Counted from the first letter of the stretch, positions 9,200 through 17,712 are shown. The stretch is DNA of 64,000 nt from Streptomyces sp. NBC_00448 (GCF_036014115.1 NZ_CP107913.1:3767001-3831000); one strand, 5' to 3'. Numbers and translations: made by a program. The notes: a model not told the origin generated them from the sequence alone.

Positions 9200-9619
9200 A
9201 TGGACGCCCGCGACCCGGAACTGAAGAAGGAACTCGCCGCCACCTTGCAGGCGCGCAAGACACTCGGCGAGGAATACGAGTCGGAACTGGTCGACTCGTT
9301 CATGGAGAAGGTGGCCGAGCGCGTGGACAGCCGCGTCGAGCAGCGGGTGCGCCGCGAGCTGGCCCAGCAGCAGACGTCGTCGGCGCGCGCCGACCGCCGC
9401 CCGATCGGACCGCCCCAGAGCAACCCCCGCTTCGCCCGTTACGGCTTCGCGGGGTTCACGATGATCGCCGCGATCCCGCTCTCCGCGATCGGCGCGGTCA
9501 ACGCGGGCACCACCGGGCTCCTGATCAGCTGGGCGGGCATCGTCGCGGTCAACCTCGCCCAGGGCATGGGCAGCTTCTTCTCCAAGGACCGCCACCCCGA
9601 CCGCGACGACTGGTCCTGA
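9200..9619 (+). CDS. Small two-TM protein with coiled-coil N-terminus, unknown function
   Basis: The 139-residue product starts MDARDPELKKEL. Residues about 5-60 are charged and helical (LKKELAATLQARKTLGEEYE, then KVAERVDSRVEQRVRRELAQQ) and likely coil. After a Pro/Arg segment come two membrane helices (about 80-100 and 104-122) and a charged tail, SKDRHPDRDDW. The layout resembles small streptomycete proteins of the 2TM-domain type, probably cytoplasmic face out. No enzymatic motif. It appears leaderless and is divergent from the CoA ligase. Confidence 0.7.
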   Translation: MDARDPELKKELAATLQARKTLGEEYESELVDSFMEKVAERVDSRVEQRVRRELAQQQTSSARADRRPIGPPQSNPRFARYGFAGFTMIAAIPLSAIGAVNAGTTGLLISWAGIVAVNLAQGMGSFFSKDRHPDRDDWS

Positions 9620-9733
9620 GCACCCCACGGCTCCCCGGCCACGAACGACCGTGATCCTCCACCCGGAAGACCTCGCTCTGAGGGCGCCCCTTCCCCCGGG
9701 TCGCGAGCGAGCGAAAAAGAGGCGAGCGAGCCC

Positions 9734-9808
9734 AAAAAAAATGGGGCGAGGACCGCCGCACCCCCGGGGCATTGCTGCCCGGGGGGCGGGACGACGGCGG
9801 TCCTCGCC
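9734..9808 (-). terminator. Intrinsic terminator with U-tract after cystathionine beta-synthase
   Basis: GGCGAGGACCGCCG (9745-9758) pairs perfectly with 9795-9808; an inner GC-rich stem fills the loop. On the minus strand it is followed by eight T residues (A-run at 9734-9741). A GC stem plus U8 is a textbook intrinsic terminator and rare in DNA this GC-rich. The rest of the 9620-10055 spacer shows nothing I can name. Confidence 0.8.
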
Positions 9809-10055
9809 GGGACGCGTGCCGGGTCAGGGCCGGGCCTGCGCGTCCAGGGTCACCATGGAGTCCGGGAGCCGCTCCGGAAGCCTTGGCGCCACTTGGGTGC
9901 CGATGCGGCCGGGCGAACCGGCCGCGCTTTCGACATCGCCCAATCTGCCGGACCCGTGTTAAGCGCGTGCTGCGTGGACGTGTCGCGGGCGTACCAGTTC
10001 GCGGAATGCGCGGCCCGAGCGGCGCGCACCGGCGCCACCCGATGCGCGCAACCCC

Positions 10056-11444
10056 TCAGGAACCGCCGTGACCGGCGAGGAAGGCGAGCAGGTCCTGCCG
10101 GCTCACGACGTTCGTCGGCTTCCCCTCCACCAGCACGATCGCCGCGTCCGCGTTCTCCAGCACCGTCATCAGGTCGCCGACCCGCTCCCCGGAGCCGACC
10201 TGCGGCAGCGGCGGGCACAGGTGCTTGTCGAGCGGGTCGTCCAGGGCGGCGCGCTTGGTGAACAGCGCGTGCAGCAGTTCGCGCTCGACCACCGAGCCGA
10301 TCACCTCGGCCGCCATGACGTCGGGGTGCCCGGCGCCGGGCTTGACCACGGGCATCTGCGAGACGCCGTACTCGCGCAGCACCTCGATCGCCTGCCCGAC
10401 CGTCTCGTCCGGGTGCATGTGCACGAGGTTGGGCAGTCCGCCGTCCTTGTGCGCGAGCACGTCGACGACCCGCGGCTCGCCCTCGTTCTCGTCGAGGAAG
10501 CCGTGCGAGCTCATCCACTCGTCGCTGAAGATCTTCGAGAGGTAGCCGCGGCCGCTGTCGGGCAGCAGCACCACGACCACGTCGTCCGGGCCGAGCCGGG
10601 CCGCGACCTCCAGCGCCGCGACGACCGCCATGCCGCAGGAACCGCCGACCAGCAGGCCCTCCTCGCGGGCGAGCCGACGGGTCATCTGGAAGGAGTCCTT
10701 GTCGGAGACGGCCACGATGTCGTCGGCCACCTCGCGGTCGTAGGCGGTCGGCCAGAAGTCCTCACCGACGCCCTCGACCAGGTACGGGCGCCCGGAGCCG
10801 CCGCTGTAGACGGACCCTTCCGGATCGGCGCCGATCACCTTCACCCGGCCGTCGCTGGCGTCCTTGAGGTAGCGGCCGGTGCCGGAGATGGTGCCGCCGG
10901 TACCGACGCCGGCCACGAAGTGGGTGATCCGGCCCTCGGTCTGCTTCCACAGCTCGGGACCGGTGGAGTGGTAGTGCGACAGCGGATTGTTCGGGTTGCT
11001 GTACTGGTCCGGCTTCCAGGCGTTCGGCGTCTCGCGCACCAGCCGGTCGGACACGTTGTAGTACGAGTCGGGGTGACTGGGGTCGACGGCGGTCGGGCAG
11101 ACCACGACCTCGGCACCGTAGGCGCGCATGACGTTGATCTTGTCCGCCGAGACCTTGTCCGGGCAGACGAAGACGCAGTGGTAGCCCTTGCGCTGCGCGA
11201 CCATCGCCAGGCCGACTCCGGTGTTGCCGGAGGTCGGCTCCACGATGGTGCCGCCCGGACGCAGTTCACCGCTCTCCTCCGCGGCTTCGATCATCCGCAG
11301 GGCGATGCGGTCCTTGACCGAGCCTCCGGGGTTGAAGTACTCGACCTTCGCGAGGACGGTCGCCTTGATCCCCGCGGTCACGCTGTTGAGCCTCACCAGC
11401 GGGGTGTTGCCGACGAGGCTGATCATCGAGTCGTGAAACTGCAC
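10056..11444 (-). CDS. cbs: Cystathionine beta-synthase
   Basis: This 462-residue PLP enzyme condenses serine and homocysteine to cystathionine in transsulfuration. The catalytic domain has NPGGSVKDR with the Schiff-base lysine at about residue 44, PTSGNTG (asparagine loop), GVGTGGTISG (phosphate loop) and LLPDSGRGYLSKIF. Residues from about 335 form a C-terminal pair of CBS domains (VHMHPDETVGQAIEVLREYGV and SGERVGDLMTVLENADAAIVL). That distinguishes it from O-acetylserine sulfhydrylase. Start is GTG 11444 with GGAG 7 nt upstream; translation upstream of it has no family resemblance. Heme-binding N-terminal residues of animal CBS are absent, as in other bacteria. Confidence 0.93.
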   Translation of the reverse strand: MQFHDSMISLVGNTPLVRLNSVTAGIKATVLAKVEYFNPGGSVKDRIALRMIEAAEESGELRPGGTIVEPTSGNTGVGLAMVAQRKGYHCVFVCPDKVSADKINVMRAYGAEVVVCPTAVDPSHPDSYYNVSDRLVRETPNAWKPDQYSNPNNPLSHYHSTGPELWKQTEGRITHFVAGVGTGGTISGTGRYLKDASDGRVKVIGADPEGSVYSGGSGRPYLVEGVGEDFWPTAYDREVADDIVAVSDKDSFQMTRRLAREEGLLVGGSCGMAVVAALEVAARLGPDDVVVVLLPDSGRGYLSKIFSDEWMSSHGFLDENEGEPRVVDVLAHKDGGLPNLVHMHPDETVGQAIEVLREYGVSQMPVVKPGAGHPDVMAAEVIGSVVERELLHALFTKRAALDDPLDKHLCPPLPQVGSGERVGDLMTVLENADAAIVLVEGKPTNVVSRQDLLAFLAGHGGS

Positions 11445-11518
11445 CGTGTGTCTCCGGGTTCTCCGAGATGGTGGCACCAGGTTAGAGCCTGGTGGAAACG
11501 CGGACGCTGCGGTCGGCG

Positions 11519-11565
11519 TTGACGTGGGTAGGGGTGTCACGTTGACGTGGGAAAGGGATGTCACG
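11519..11565. repeat. Two-copy direct repeat between cbs and SGNH hydrolase gene
   Basis: Two head-to-tail copies of 23 and 24 nt share TTGACGTGGG at the left and TGTCACG at the right, with two substitutions and a one-base indel between. They sit in the 233-nt region between the divergent starts at 11444 and 11678. This could be a tandem regulator site or a duplicated -35 region. Confidence 0.5.
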
Positions 11566-11677
11566 CGTGGCGTGCGTCGCGGCGGGTCGGTGCCCGGTCT
11601 TCGGCGTGTGGCGGGGGAACGTGTGTGCGCGGTGGCGCATGGTGGTGTCCGGATAGTCCAGGGAGGTGGCCGACTCG

Positions 11678-12742
11678 ATGATGTCCAGGGCGAGGGTGGC
11701 ACGGCGGATCGCGACCGCGGCGGCGTTCGGCGGTGGCGGAATCAGCCTGCTGAGCGGGGCCGCGGTGGGGCTGCTGCTGACGGAGGCACGGCTGGCCAAG
11801 CGGATGGTCGGCGGGTCGGACGACGTACCGCCGCGGGCCGACGGCCGGTACGGGTCGGCGTTCGCCCACCGTACGGACGAGGCTCCGCTCCGGTTGGGCT
11901 TTCTGGGCGATTCCACCGCGGCGGGACAGGGGGTGCGGCGGGCCCGGGAAACCCCGGGGGCGCTGCTCGCCTCGGGGCTCGCGGCGGTGGCGGAGCGGCC
12001 GGTGAAGCTGATGAACGTGGCGCTGCCCGGCGCCCAGTCCGACGACCTGGACCGGCAGGTCTCGCTGCTGCTGGACTCCACGCTGCCGCCGCCCGAAGTC
12101 GCCGTGATCATGATCGGCGCCAATGACGTGACCCGCCGGATGCCGCTGTCCACCTCGGTGCGGCTGCTGTCCGACGCGGTACGGCGGCTGCGCGACGCCG
12201 GCAGCCAGGTGGTGGTCGGCACCTGTCCCGACCTGGGTTCGGTGGAGCCGGTCTACCAGCCGCTGCGGTGGCTGGCCCGGCGCGCCAGCCGGCAGCTCGC
12301 GGCGGCGCAGACCATCGCGGTGGTGGACCTGGGCGGGCGTACGGTCTCGCTCGGCGACCTGCTGGGCCCGGAGTTCGAGGCACGGCCGCGCGAGTTGTTC
12401 GGGCCGGACAACTTCCATCCCTCGGCGGAGGGTTACGCGACGGCGGCGATGGCGATCCTGCCGACGCTGTGTGCCTCGCTCGGACTGTGGCCGGAGGCCG
12501 ACGAGCGGCCGGACGCACGGCGCGGCGAGGGCTTCCTGCCGGTCGCCGAGGCGGCGGCCGAGGCGGCGTCGGAGGCCGGCACCGAGGTGGCGGCCGCGCA
12601 TGCCGTCTCGGCAGGCCCGCGCGGGCGGTGGGCGCTGATGAAGCGGCGCCGGCGGCGCCTGGTGGAGCAGGAGCATCCGCAGGACGACAGCGGGGACGCG
12701 GCCGAGACCTCGGCCGAGGGCGCGGCCCGACGCGGCGCGTGA
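11678..12742 (+). CDS. SGNH/GDSL-type hydrolase
   Basis: This 354-residue protein (ATG 11678, GGAGG 11 nt upstream; a GTG at 11666 overlaps the ribosome-binding site) carries an N-terminal hydrophobic segment (about 12-35), probably a membrane anchor. The SGNH blocks are GDSTAAGQG (nucleophile Ser near residue 79), NVALPGAQ (block II Gly), MIGANDVT (block III Asn) and DNFHPSAEGY (block V Asp-His). It is an esterase or lipase of unknown substrate. The C-terminal 90 residues are Glu/Ala-rich followed by a basic patch (MKRRRRRL), absent from the catalytic fold. Next to cbs but divergent. Confidence 0.88.
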   Translation: MMSRARVARRIATAAAFGGGGISLLSGAAVGLLLTEARLAKRMVGGSDDVPPRADGRYGSAFAHRTDEAPLRLGFLGDSTAAGQGVRRARETPGALLASGLAAVAERPVKLMNVALPGAQSDDLDRQVSLLLDSTLPPPEVAVIMIGANDVTRRMPLSTSVRLLSDAVRRLRDAGSQVVVGTCPDLGSVEPVYQPLRWLARRASRQLAAAQTIAVVDLGGRTVSLGDLLGPEFEARPRELFGPDNFHPSAEGYATAAMAILPTLCASLGLWPEADERPDARRGEGFLPVAEAAAEAASEAGTEVAAAHAVSAGPRGRWALMKRRRRRLVEQEHPQDDSGDAAETSAEGAARRGA

Positions 12743-12811
12743 CCGCGCCCGGCCCGCGCGGGCGCCGTGACGACGCCCTACGGCCGAGCCGGCCCGTGTC
12801 CGGTAGCCCCG

Positions 12812-12844
12812 GTAAGCCCCGGCACCCTGGAGGCCGGGGCTTAC
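12812..12844 (+). terminator. Terminator hairpin after SGNH hydrolase gene
   Basis: GTAAGCCCCGGC (12812-12823) pairs perfectly with 12833-12844 around a 9-nt loop, 70 nt after the stop. The loop-side sequence GGCACCCTGGAGGC recurs at 12855-12868. Confidence 0.65.
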
Positions 12845-12961
12845 GCGCCGCTCAGGCACCCTGGAGGCGGGCCCGCGCGCTCAGTTGAGACCGCGAACTT
12901 CCCTGGTGAGCGCGCCGGACGGGGTGCCGGCCCGTCCGGATCATGGGCACGCGGAATCCTT

Positions 12962-12977
12962 TGTGAAACTCTTCACA
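12962..12977. promoter_or_regulatory. Rex operator (ROP) upstream of ndh
   Basis: TGTGAAACTCTTCACA is a perfect TGTGAA-N4-TTCACA palindrome, the established Streptomyces Rex site (TGTGAAC-N3-TTCACA type). Rex senses the NADH/NAD+ ratio and represses respiratory genes when NAD+ is high. It lies 284 nt before the ndh start, so either the ndh promoter is distal or this site works together with the weaker one at 13211-13226. Confidence 0.75.
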
Positions 12978-13210
12978 TGAAGTTCCCGCCCAGTGGGTCA
13001 ACTTTCCGGCCCCCTGGGCCCCAAATCCCCCTGAATCCCTGGGCCATCCGTGTTTCCGGGGCGTTGCGGAGGGGAGAACGACAGTGGACGGGCCGGCGAT
13101 CGACGCTGCTCAGCGACGTGTATAACGGCTGGTGGCCGCCCTGGGCGCTCGGTTTCCGCGCCACCCCGGGCCGTGAAGGTGCGCAGTGTAGCAGAGGGTG
13201 TCCATACCCT

Positions 13211-13226
13211 TGTGAAGGGGCTCACG
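13211..13226. promoter_or_regulatory. Second, degenerate Rex-like site next to the ndh -35 region
   Basis: TGTGAAGGGGCTCACG keeps the left half-site TGTGAA and four of six bases of the right half. It lies just upstream of the position expected for a -35 box if GATACT (13249-13254, 6 nt before ATG 13261) is the -10. Confidence 0.4.
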
Positions 13227-13260
13227 AGGTACACCCCCGGACGTGTTGGATACTCGAACC

Positions 13261-14670
13261 ATGAGCACCACGGAGCGTCCACGGATTCTCGTAGTAGGCG
13301 GCGGTTACGTCGGCCTGTACGCGGCGCGCCGCATCATGAAGAAGATGCGGTACGGCGAGGCGACCGTCACGGTTGTCGACCCGCGCTCGTACATGACGTA
13401 CCAGCCCTTCCTTCCCGAAACCGCAGCAGGCAGCATCTCCCCGCGGCATGTCGTCGTCCCGCTGCGACGCGTGCTGCCCGGGGTCGAGGTGCTCACCGGG
13501 CGGGTCACGACCATCGACCAGGACCGCAAGGTCGCTGCGGTCGAGCCGCTGGTCGGTGAGTCGTACGAGCTGCCCTTCGACTACCTGGTGATCGCGCTCG
13601 GCGCGGTCTCCCGCACCTTCCCCATCCCGGGTCTGGCCGAGAACGGCATCGGGATGAAGGGCGTGGAGGAGGCGATCGGTCTGCGCAACCACGTCCTGGA
13701 GCAGCTCGACAAGGCCGACTCCACCACCGACGAGGAGATCCGCCGCAAGGCGCTCACCTTCGTCTTCGTCGGCGGCGGCTTCGCCGGCGCGGAGACCATC
13801 GGCGAGGTCGAGGACATGGCCCGCGACGCGGCCAAGTACTACCCGAACGTCAAGCGCGAGGACATGCGCTTCATCCTCGTGGACGCCGCCGACAAGATCC
13901 TCCCCGAGGTGGGCCCGCAGCTCGGCAAGTGGGGCCTGGAACACCTCCAGGAGCGCGGTATCGAGGTCTACCTCAGCACTTCCATGAAGAGCTGCGTCGA
14001 CAAGCACGTGGTGCTCGCCAACGGGCTCGAGGTCGACGCCTCCACCATCGTGTGGACCGCCGGTGTGAAGCCGAACCCGGCGCTGGCCAAGTTCGGCCTG
14101 CCGCTGGGCCCGCGCGGTCACGTGGACACCGCGCCCACCCTCCAGGTGCAGGGCACCGACTACATCTGGGCCGCGGGCGACAACGCCCAGGTGCCGGACC
14201 TCGCCGCGGGCGAGGGCGCCTGGTGCCCGCCGAACGCCCAGCACGCGCTGCGCCAGGCGAAGGTGCTCGGCGACAACGTGGTCTCCGGGATGCGCGGCTT
14301 CCCGCAGCAGGACTACAAGCACGCCAACAAGGGCGCGGTCGCGGGCCTGGGCCTCCACAAGGGCGTCGCGATGATCGTGGTCGGCAAGACCAAGATCAAG
14401 CTCAAGGGCCGGCTCGCCTGGTACATGCACCGCGGCTACCACGGCCTCGCCGTGCCGACCTGGAACCGCAAGATCCGGGTCTTCGCCGACTGGACGCTCG
14501 GCATGTTCCTCAAGCGCGAGGTCGTCTCGCTCGGCGCGATCGAGAACCCCCGCGAGGAGTTCTACGAGGCAGCGCGGCCGATCCCGGCGCCCGCCGCCGA
14601 GAAGAGCACCGGTAGCACCGGGGCCGGCGCGGCCAAGGGTGCCACCGACGCGGAGAAGGTCGCCTCCTAG
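13261..14670 (+). CDS. ndh: Type II NADH dehydrogenase (NDH-2)
   Basis: This 469-residue FAD enzyme oxidises NADH and reduces menaquinone at the membrane without proton pumping. ILVVGGGYVGLYAARR (about 10-25) is the FAD Rossmann motif, and FVFVGGGFAGAETIGEVE (about 167-184) is the NADH-binding fold. TIVWTAGVKPNP and YIWAAGDNAQVPD are the conserved FAD-contact segments. The C-terminal part carries amphipathic helices (VVSLGAIENP region) for membrane association. ATG 13261 is chosen because MSTTERPRILVVGGG matches the family start as I recall it; GTG 13243 would add six residues. No good Shine-Dalgarno is present. Rex-type sites upstream suggest NADH-responsive control. Confidence 0.93.
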   Translation: MSTTERPRILVVGGGYVGLYAARRIMKKMRYGEATVTVVDPRSYMTYQPFLPETAAGSISPRHVVVPLRRVLPGVEVLTGRVTTIDQDRKVAAVEPLVGESYELPFDYLVIALGAVSRTFPIPGLAENGIGMKGVEEAIGLRNHVLEQLDKADSTTDEEIRRKALTFVFVGGGFAGAETIGEVEDMARDAAKYYPNVKREDMRFILVDAADKILPEVGPQLGKWGLEHLQERGIEVYLSTSMKSCVDKHVVLANGLEVDASTIVWTAGVKPNPALAKFGLPLGPRGHVDTAPTLQVQGTDYIWAAGDNAQVPDLAAGEGAWCPPNAQHALRQAKVLGDNVVSGMRGFPQQDYKHANKGAVAGLGLHKGVAMIVVGKTKIKLKGRLAWYMHRGYHGLAVPTWNRKIRVFADWTLGMFLKREVVSLGAIENPREEFYEAARPIPAPAAEKSTGSTGAGAAKGATDAEKVAS

Positions 14671-14700
14671 CAGGGCTCGGCAGGAGCAGAAGCGCGGTTC

Positions 14701-14736
14701 GAAGGGCGCCCGCCATCCGTGGTGCGGGCGCCCTTC
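14701..14736 (+). terminator. Terminator hairpin after ndh
   Basis: GAAGGGCGCCCGC (14701-14713) and its perfect complement (14724-14736) flank a 10-nt loop, 30 nt after the ndh stop. The remaining spacer to 15015 shows nothing recognisable. Confidence 0.75.
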
Positions 14737-15015
14737 GGCGTGCCCGCGCGAACTCCCTTGGCACGCCCGGGCCGTACGCGGTTCCGCGCACCCGCCCGGG
14801 TCCGTGCCGTACGCCCTGCCGCGCACCCCGCGCCGCGCATCCCCGCCCATGCCCCTCACGGCCCCGTTCCGTATGCCCGGCCGGCCGGCGCACAGCACCC
14901 CTCCCGACGGGCGGCGACGTGCCCGGCAGAGGGGCATTCCACCTCTTCCGGCCCAACTGCGTGTATCCGCAACGTAGATTTCCGCGTCAGGCGCCTCAAG
15001 TGCGATTTTCAGTCG

Positions 15016-15028
15016 TACGCTCAGATCC
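15016..15028 (+). promoter_or_regulatory. Leaderless -10 element of the CFA-like gene
   Basis: TACGCT, 7 nt, then ATG at 15029; no ribosome-binding site is present. This fits a leaderless transcript. Confidence 0.4.
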
Positions 15029-16492
15029 ATGGTTGACGCGGCTCATCGCATCCTCGACATCGCCGAGCACGTTCTTCCCGGCCCGTTCCCGTTGCGCGTG
15101 CGCGCTTGGGACGGCAGTGAGGCGGGACCGGTCGGCGCACCCGCACTCGTCTTCAGGAAGCGCCGGGCACTGCGCCGGTTGCTGTGGCGGCCGGGCGAAC
15201 TCGGCCTGGCCAGAGCGTGGGTGGCCGGCGACCTCGACGTCGACGGCGACCTCTACACCGCGCTCGACACGCTCTCCGGGCTGATCTGGGAGCGCGGCGA
15301 ACCCGACCCGGCGGCCGGCCGCGGCGAGGTCGTACGCCAGGCCGCGGTCGCCCTGCGCGACCCGGCGACCTACCGGCTGATCCGCAGCGTGCTGTCCCTG
15401 GCCGGCGCCGGGCTGCCGCCCTCCGCGCCGCCCGAGGAGGTGCGCCGCCGCACCGGTCTCGCGCACACCAAGCGCCGCGACAAGGAGGCGATCGCCCACC
15501 ACTACGACGTGGGGAACGCCTTCTACGAGATCGTGCTCGGCCCGTCCATGGTCTACTCGTGCGCGCTGTGGGCCGATTCCGGCCTCGGCGCCGCCGAGGC
15601 GGGCGACGAGGCGGGCGACCAGGTCAGCGCCGACACCGCGCGCAGGCGGGCCGCGGCGGCCGCGACCGCGGAGTCGGTGGCCGGCGCGTCCGCCGAGGGC
15701 ACCGATCCGGTCGGCGCCGCCGGGATCTCCCTGGAACAGGCGCAGTACGCCAAACTCGACCTGGTCTGCCGCAAGTTGGGGCTGCAGGAGGGACAGCGGC
15801 TGCTGGATGTCGGCTGCGGCTGGGGCTCCATGGTGCTGCACGCGGCCCGGCACTACGGAGTGCGGGCCACCGGGATCACGCTGTCCGTGGAGCAGGCCGC
15901 CTTCGCCCGCAAGCGGATCGCGGAGGCCGGGCTCGCCGACCGTATCGAGATCCGGGTGCAGGACTACCGCGACGTCAAGGACGGCCCGTACGACGCGATC
16001 TCGTCGATCGGGATGGCCGAGCACGTCGGCAGCGAGCGCTACCTGGAGTACGCGCGGACGCTGTACGCCCTCCTCAAGCCGGGCGGCCGGCTGCTGAACC
16101 ACCAGATCGCCCGCCGCCCGCTGCGCAGCGAGGAGGAGTACCGGATCGACGAGTTCATCGACCGCTACGTCTTCCCCGACGGCGAACTCTCCCCGGTCGG
16201 CACCACGGTGGGCCGACTGGAGGAGGCGGGCTTCGAGGTGCGCGACGTGGAGGCGCTGCGCGAGCACTACGGGCGCACCCTGCGCACCTGGGTGGCGAAC
16301 CTGGAGGCGCACTGGAAGGAGGCGGTCGCCGCGACCAGCGCCGGCCGGGCCCGGGTGTGGCGGCTCTACATGGCCGCGTCCGCGCTGTCCTTCGAACGCA
16401 ACCGCATCGGCGTCAACCAGGTGATGGCGGTGCGCACCGACCCGGTCGGCCGGGCCGGGCTGCCCGCCACCCGCTCGGCGTGGCTGTCGTGA
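15029..16492 (+). CDS. cfa: Cyclopropane-fatty-acyl-phospholipid synthase family methyltransferase
   Basis: This 487-residue SAM-dependent enzyme acts on unsaturated acyl chains of membrane phospholipids. LLDVGCGWGSM (about 258-268) is the SAM-binding motif I, GITLSVEQ follows motif II, and SSIGMAEHVG holds the conserved Glu-His pair of CFA enzymes. HHYDVGNAFYEIVLGPSMVYSCA is the signature preceding the SAM domain (positions about 156-179). A roughly 48-residue Ala/Glu/Gly-rich insertion (about 186-233) separates that signature from LEQAQYAKLDLVCRKL, where family members normally run on almost directly. ndh lies upstream and bldA downstream. Confidence 0.88.
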   Translation: MVDAAHRILDIAEHVLPGPFPLRVRAWDGSEAGPVGAPALVFRKRRALRRLLWRPGELGLARAWVAGDLDVDGDLYTALDTLSGLIWERGEPDPAAGRGEVVRQAAVALRDPATYRLIRSVLSLAGAGLPPSAPPEEVRRRTGLAHTKRRDKEAIAHHYDVGNAFYEIVLGPSMVYSCALWADSGLGAAEAGDEAGDQVSADTARRRAAAAATAESVAGASAEGTDPVGAAGISLEQAQYAKLDLVCRKLGLQEGQRLLDVGCGWGSMVLHAARHYGVRATGITLSVEQAAFARKRIAEAGLADRIEIRVQDYRDVKDGPYDAISSIGMAEHVGSERYLEYARTLYALLKPGGRLLNHQIARRPLRSEEEYRIDEFIDRYVFPDGELSPVGTTVGRLEEAGFEVRDVEALREHYGRTLRTWVANLEAHWKEAVAATSAGRARVWRLYMAASALSFERNRIGVNQVMAVRTDPVGRAGLPATRSAWLS

Positions 16493-16692
16493 CGCGTTCG
16501 ACAGCCGTTCGACAAGCCCGAACTCCGGTTGCGGAGAGCGATTTCACGTCACTTGTGCGTGAGGTCTGATGCTGCTGGGATGCCGCCTGTGGTGCGACGA
16601 GACCGCGGGCGGCGCCCTGACCGCACGTCAGTAACCCCTAAAATAAGACAACATGGCCACTTAGGCGCCCTGTTCACGACTCTCAACCCGGA

Positions 16693-16716
16693 TACGCTTT
16701 TCTCTGCGCCCCGCCG
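16693..16716 (+). promoter_or_regulatory. Candidate -10 of the bldA promoter
   Basis: TACGCT at 16693-16698 lies 18 nt before the mature tRNA 5' end. A convincing -35 is not visible (TGTTCA at 16671-16676 gives 16-nt spacing). The 16493-16692 stretch holds nothing else I can name. Confidence 0.3.
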
Positions 16717-16802
16717 GCCCGGATGGTGGAACGCAGACACGGCGAGCTTAAACCTCGCTGCCCTTTGAGGGCGTGCCGGTTCAAGTCCGGCTCCGGGCAC
16801 CA
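16717..16802 (+). tRNA. bldA: tRNA-Leu(UAA), bldA
   Basis: This 86-nt type II tRNA has acceptor arms GCCCGGA and TCCGGGC, discriminator A and an encoded CCA. The anticodon stem GCGAG/CTCGC closes the 7-nt loop CTTAAAC, which places TAA at positions 34-36. The anticodon UAA reads UUA. The long variable arm (GCCCTTTGAGGGC) is leucine-specific, and the T-loop is GTTCAAGTC. In streptomycetes this tRNA is the sole reader of the rare UUA codon and is known as BldA, needed for aerial growth and antibiotic production. I noticed no in-frame TTA in the genes called here. Confidence 0.95.
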
Positions 16803-16805
16803 TCT

Positions 16806-16829
16806 CTCGCTGGTCCCTCCACCAGTGAG
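16806..16829 (+). terminator. Hairpin just after bldA
   Basis: CTCGCTGGT (16806-16814) pairs with ACCAGTGAG (16821-16829), including one G-U pair, around a 6-nt loop. It starts 4 nt after the CCA end and is likely the tRNA terminator. The following 16830-17175 holds only GC-rich palindromic fragments and no gene I can support. Confidence 0.55.
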
Positions 16830-17175
16830 AACGGCCGGCATCGGGCGACACCATCTGGCGCTGCGGGGCCCCACGGGGCCCCGGCGGCACGGACGCTTCC
16901 TCGTTGAGACCGCCCCCGAGGCATTCCGGGACCAGGTCAGCGAAGCTGGGCAGCCGCGGCCGACGGGGTGGGTGAAGGGCAAGCTGTCTCACCAAGCCCG
17001 GGGCCCTGGCGCATGCCCGGCACGGGAGCCTCGGGTCGCGTCCGGTCAGGCGACCGTTCCCCAACCGCCGTGTGGGGCAGTCGTCTTCACTCACAGGGTG
17101 AGCAGCCTGGGGGTGGGCGAGGGTCACGGCCTGTGACAGGCTGACGTGATCACTGCGGCGGCGTCCGGAGGTGCG

Positions 17176-17706
17176 GTGAGCGAGTGGACGGTCCACGGGA
17201 CCCGCACGATCTACACGAGTCCCTGGGTGAGCCTGGACCTGGTCGACGTCGAACCGCCCGGCCTTGAGCGGTACGAGCACCACCTCGTGAAGTTCGCGCC
17301 GGTGGCCGCCACCGTCCTGCTCCGTGACGACGAAGTGCTCCTGATGTGGCGGCACCGCTTTGCCACGGGCTCGTGGAGCTGGGAGATCCCGAGCGGCATC
17401 GTGGAGAACGGCGAGGCGCTGCCGGACGCCGCGGCCCGCGAGGTTCTGGAGGAGACCGGGTATCGGGTCGATCCGGGCCTACTGGAGCCGCTGGCCTACA
17501 ACGAGCCCATCGGCGGCATGAGCGACGCCCGGCATCACGTCTTCCTCGCGCGGGACGGTGTGCGGGTCGCGGACCCGATTGATACGCACGAGGCGGACCG
17601 GATCGAGTGGCATCACCTCGACGCGGTCACGGACATGATCGACCGGCGGGAGATCGTCGCGGGTGTCGCGGTGACAGGTCTCCTGAGGCTGCTCGCGATG
17701 CGCTAG
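17176..17706 (+). CDS. NUDIX hydrolase, ADP-ribose pyrophosphatase-like
   Basis: This 176-residue protein carries a complete NUDIX box at about 74-96, fitting Gx5Ex7REVxEExGY (GIVENGEALPDAA then REVLEETGY). The preceding WSWEIPSG and the layout with an N-terminal beta extension (WTVHGTRTIYTSPWVSLDLVDVE) are typical of ADP-ribose pyrophosphatase-type NUDIX enzymes, which hydrolyse nucleoside diphosphates linked to another moiety. Start GTG 17176 has GGAGG 4 nt upstream; GTG 17146 would add 10 residues without a ribosome-binding site. In streptomycetes such genes are often followed by an XRE regulator, and a remnant of one follows here. Confidence 0.85.
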   Translation: MSEWTVHGTRTIYTSPWVSLDLVDVEPPGLERYEHHLVKFAPVAATVLLRDDEVLLMWRHRFATGSWSWEIPSGIVENGEALPDAAAREVLEETGYRVDPGLLEPLAYNEPIGGMSDARHHVFLARDGVRVADPIDTHEADRIEWHHLDAVTDMIDRREIVAGVAVTGLLRLLAMR

Positions 17707-17712
17707 CCGACG

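Noticed and set aside
16803..17136. Coding frame directly after bldA
   Set aside because: It reads into the tRNA itself, has no ribosome-binding site and gives Pro/Gly/Arg-rich sequence with no family resemblance.
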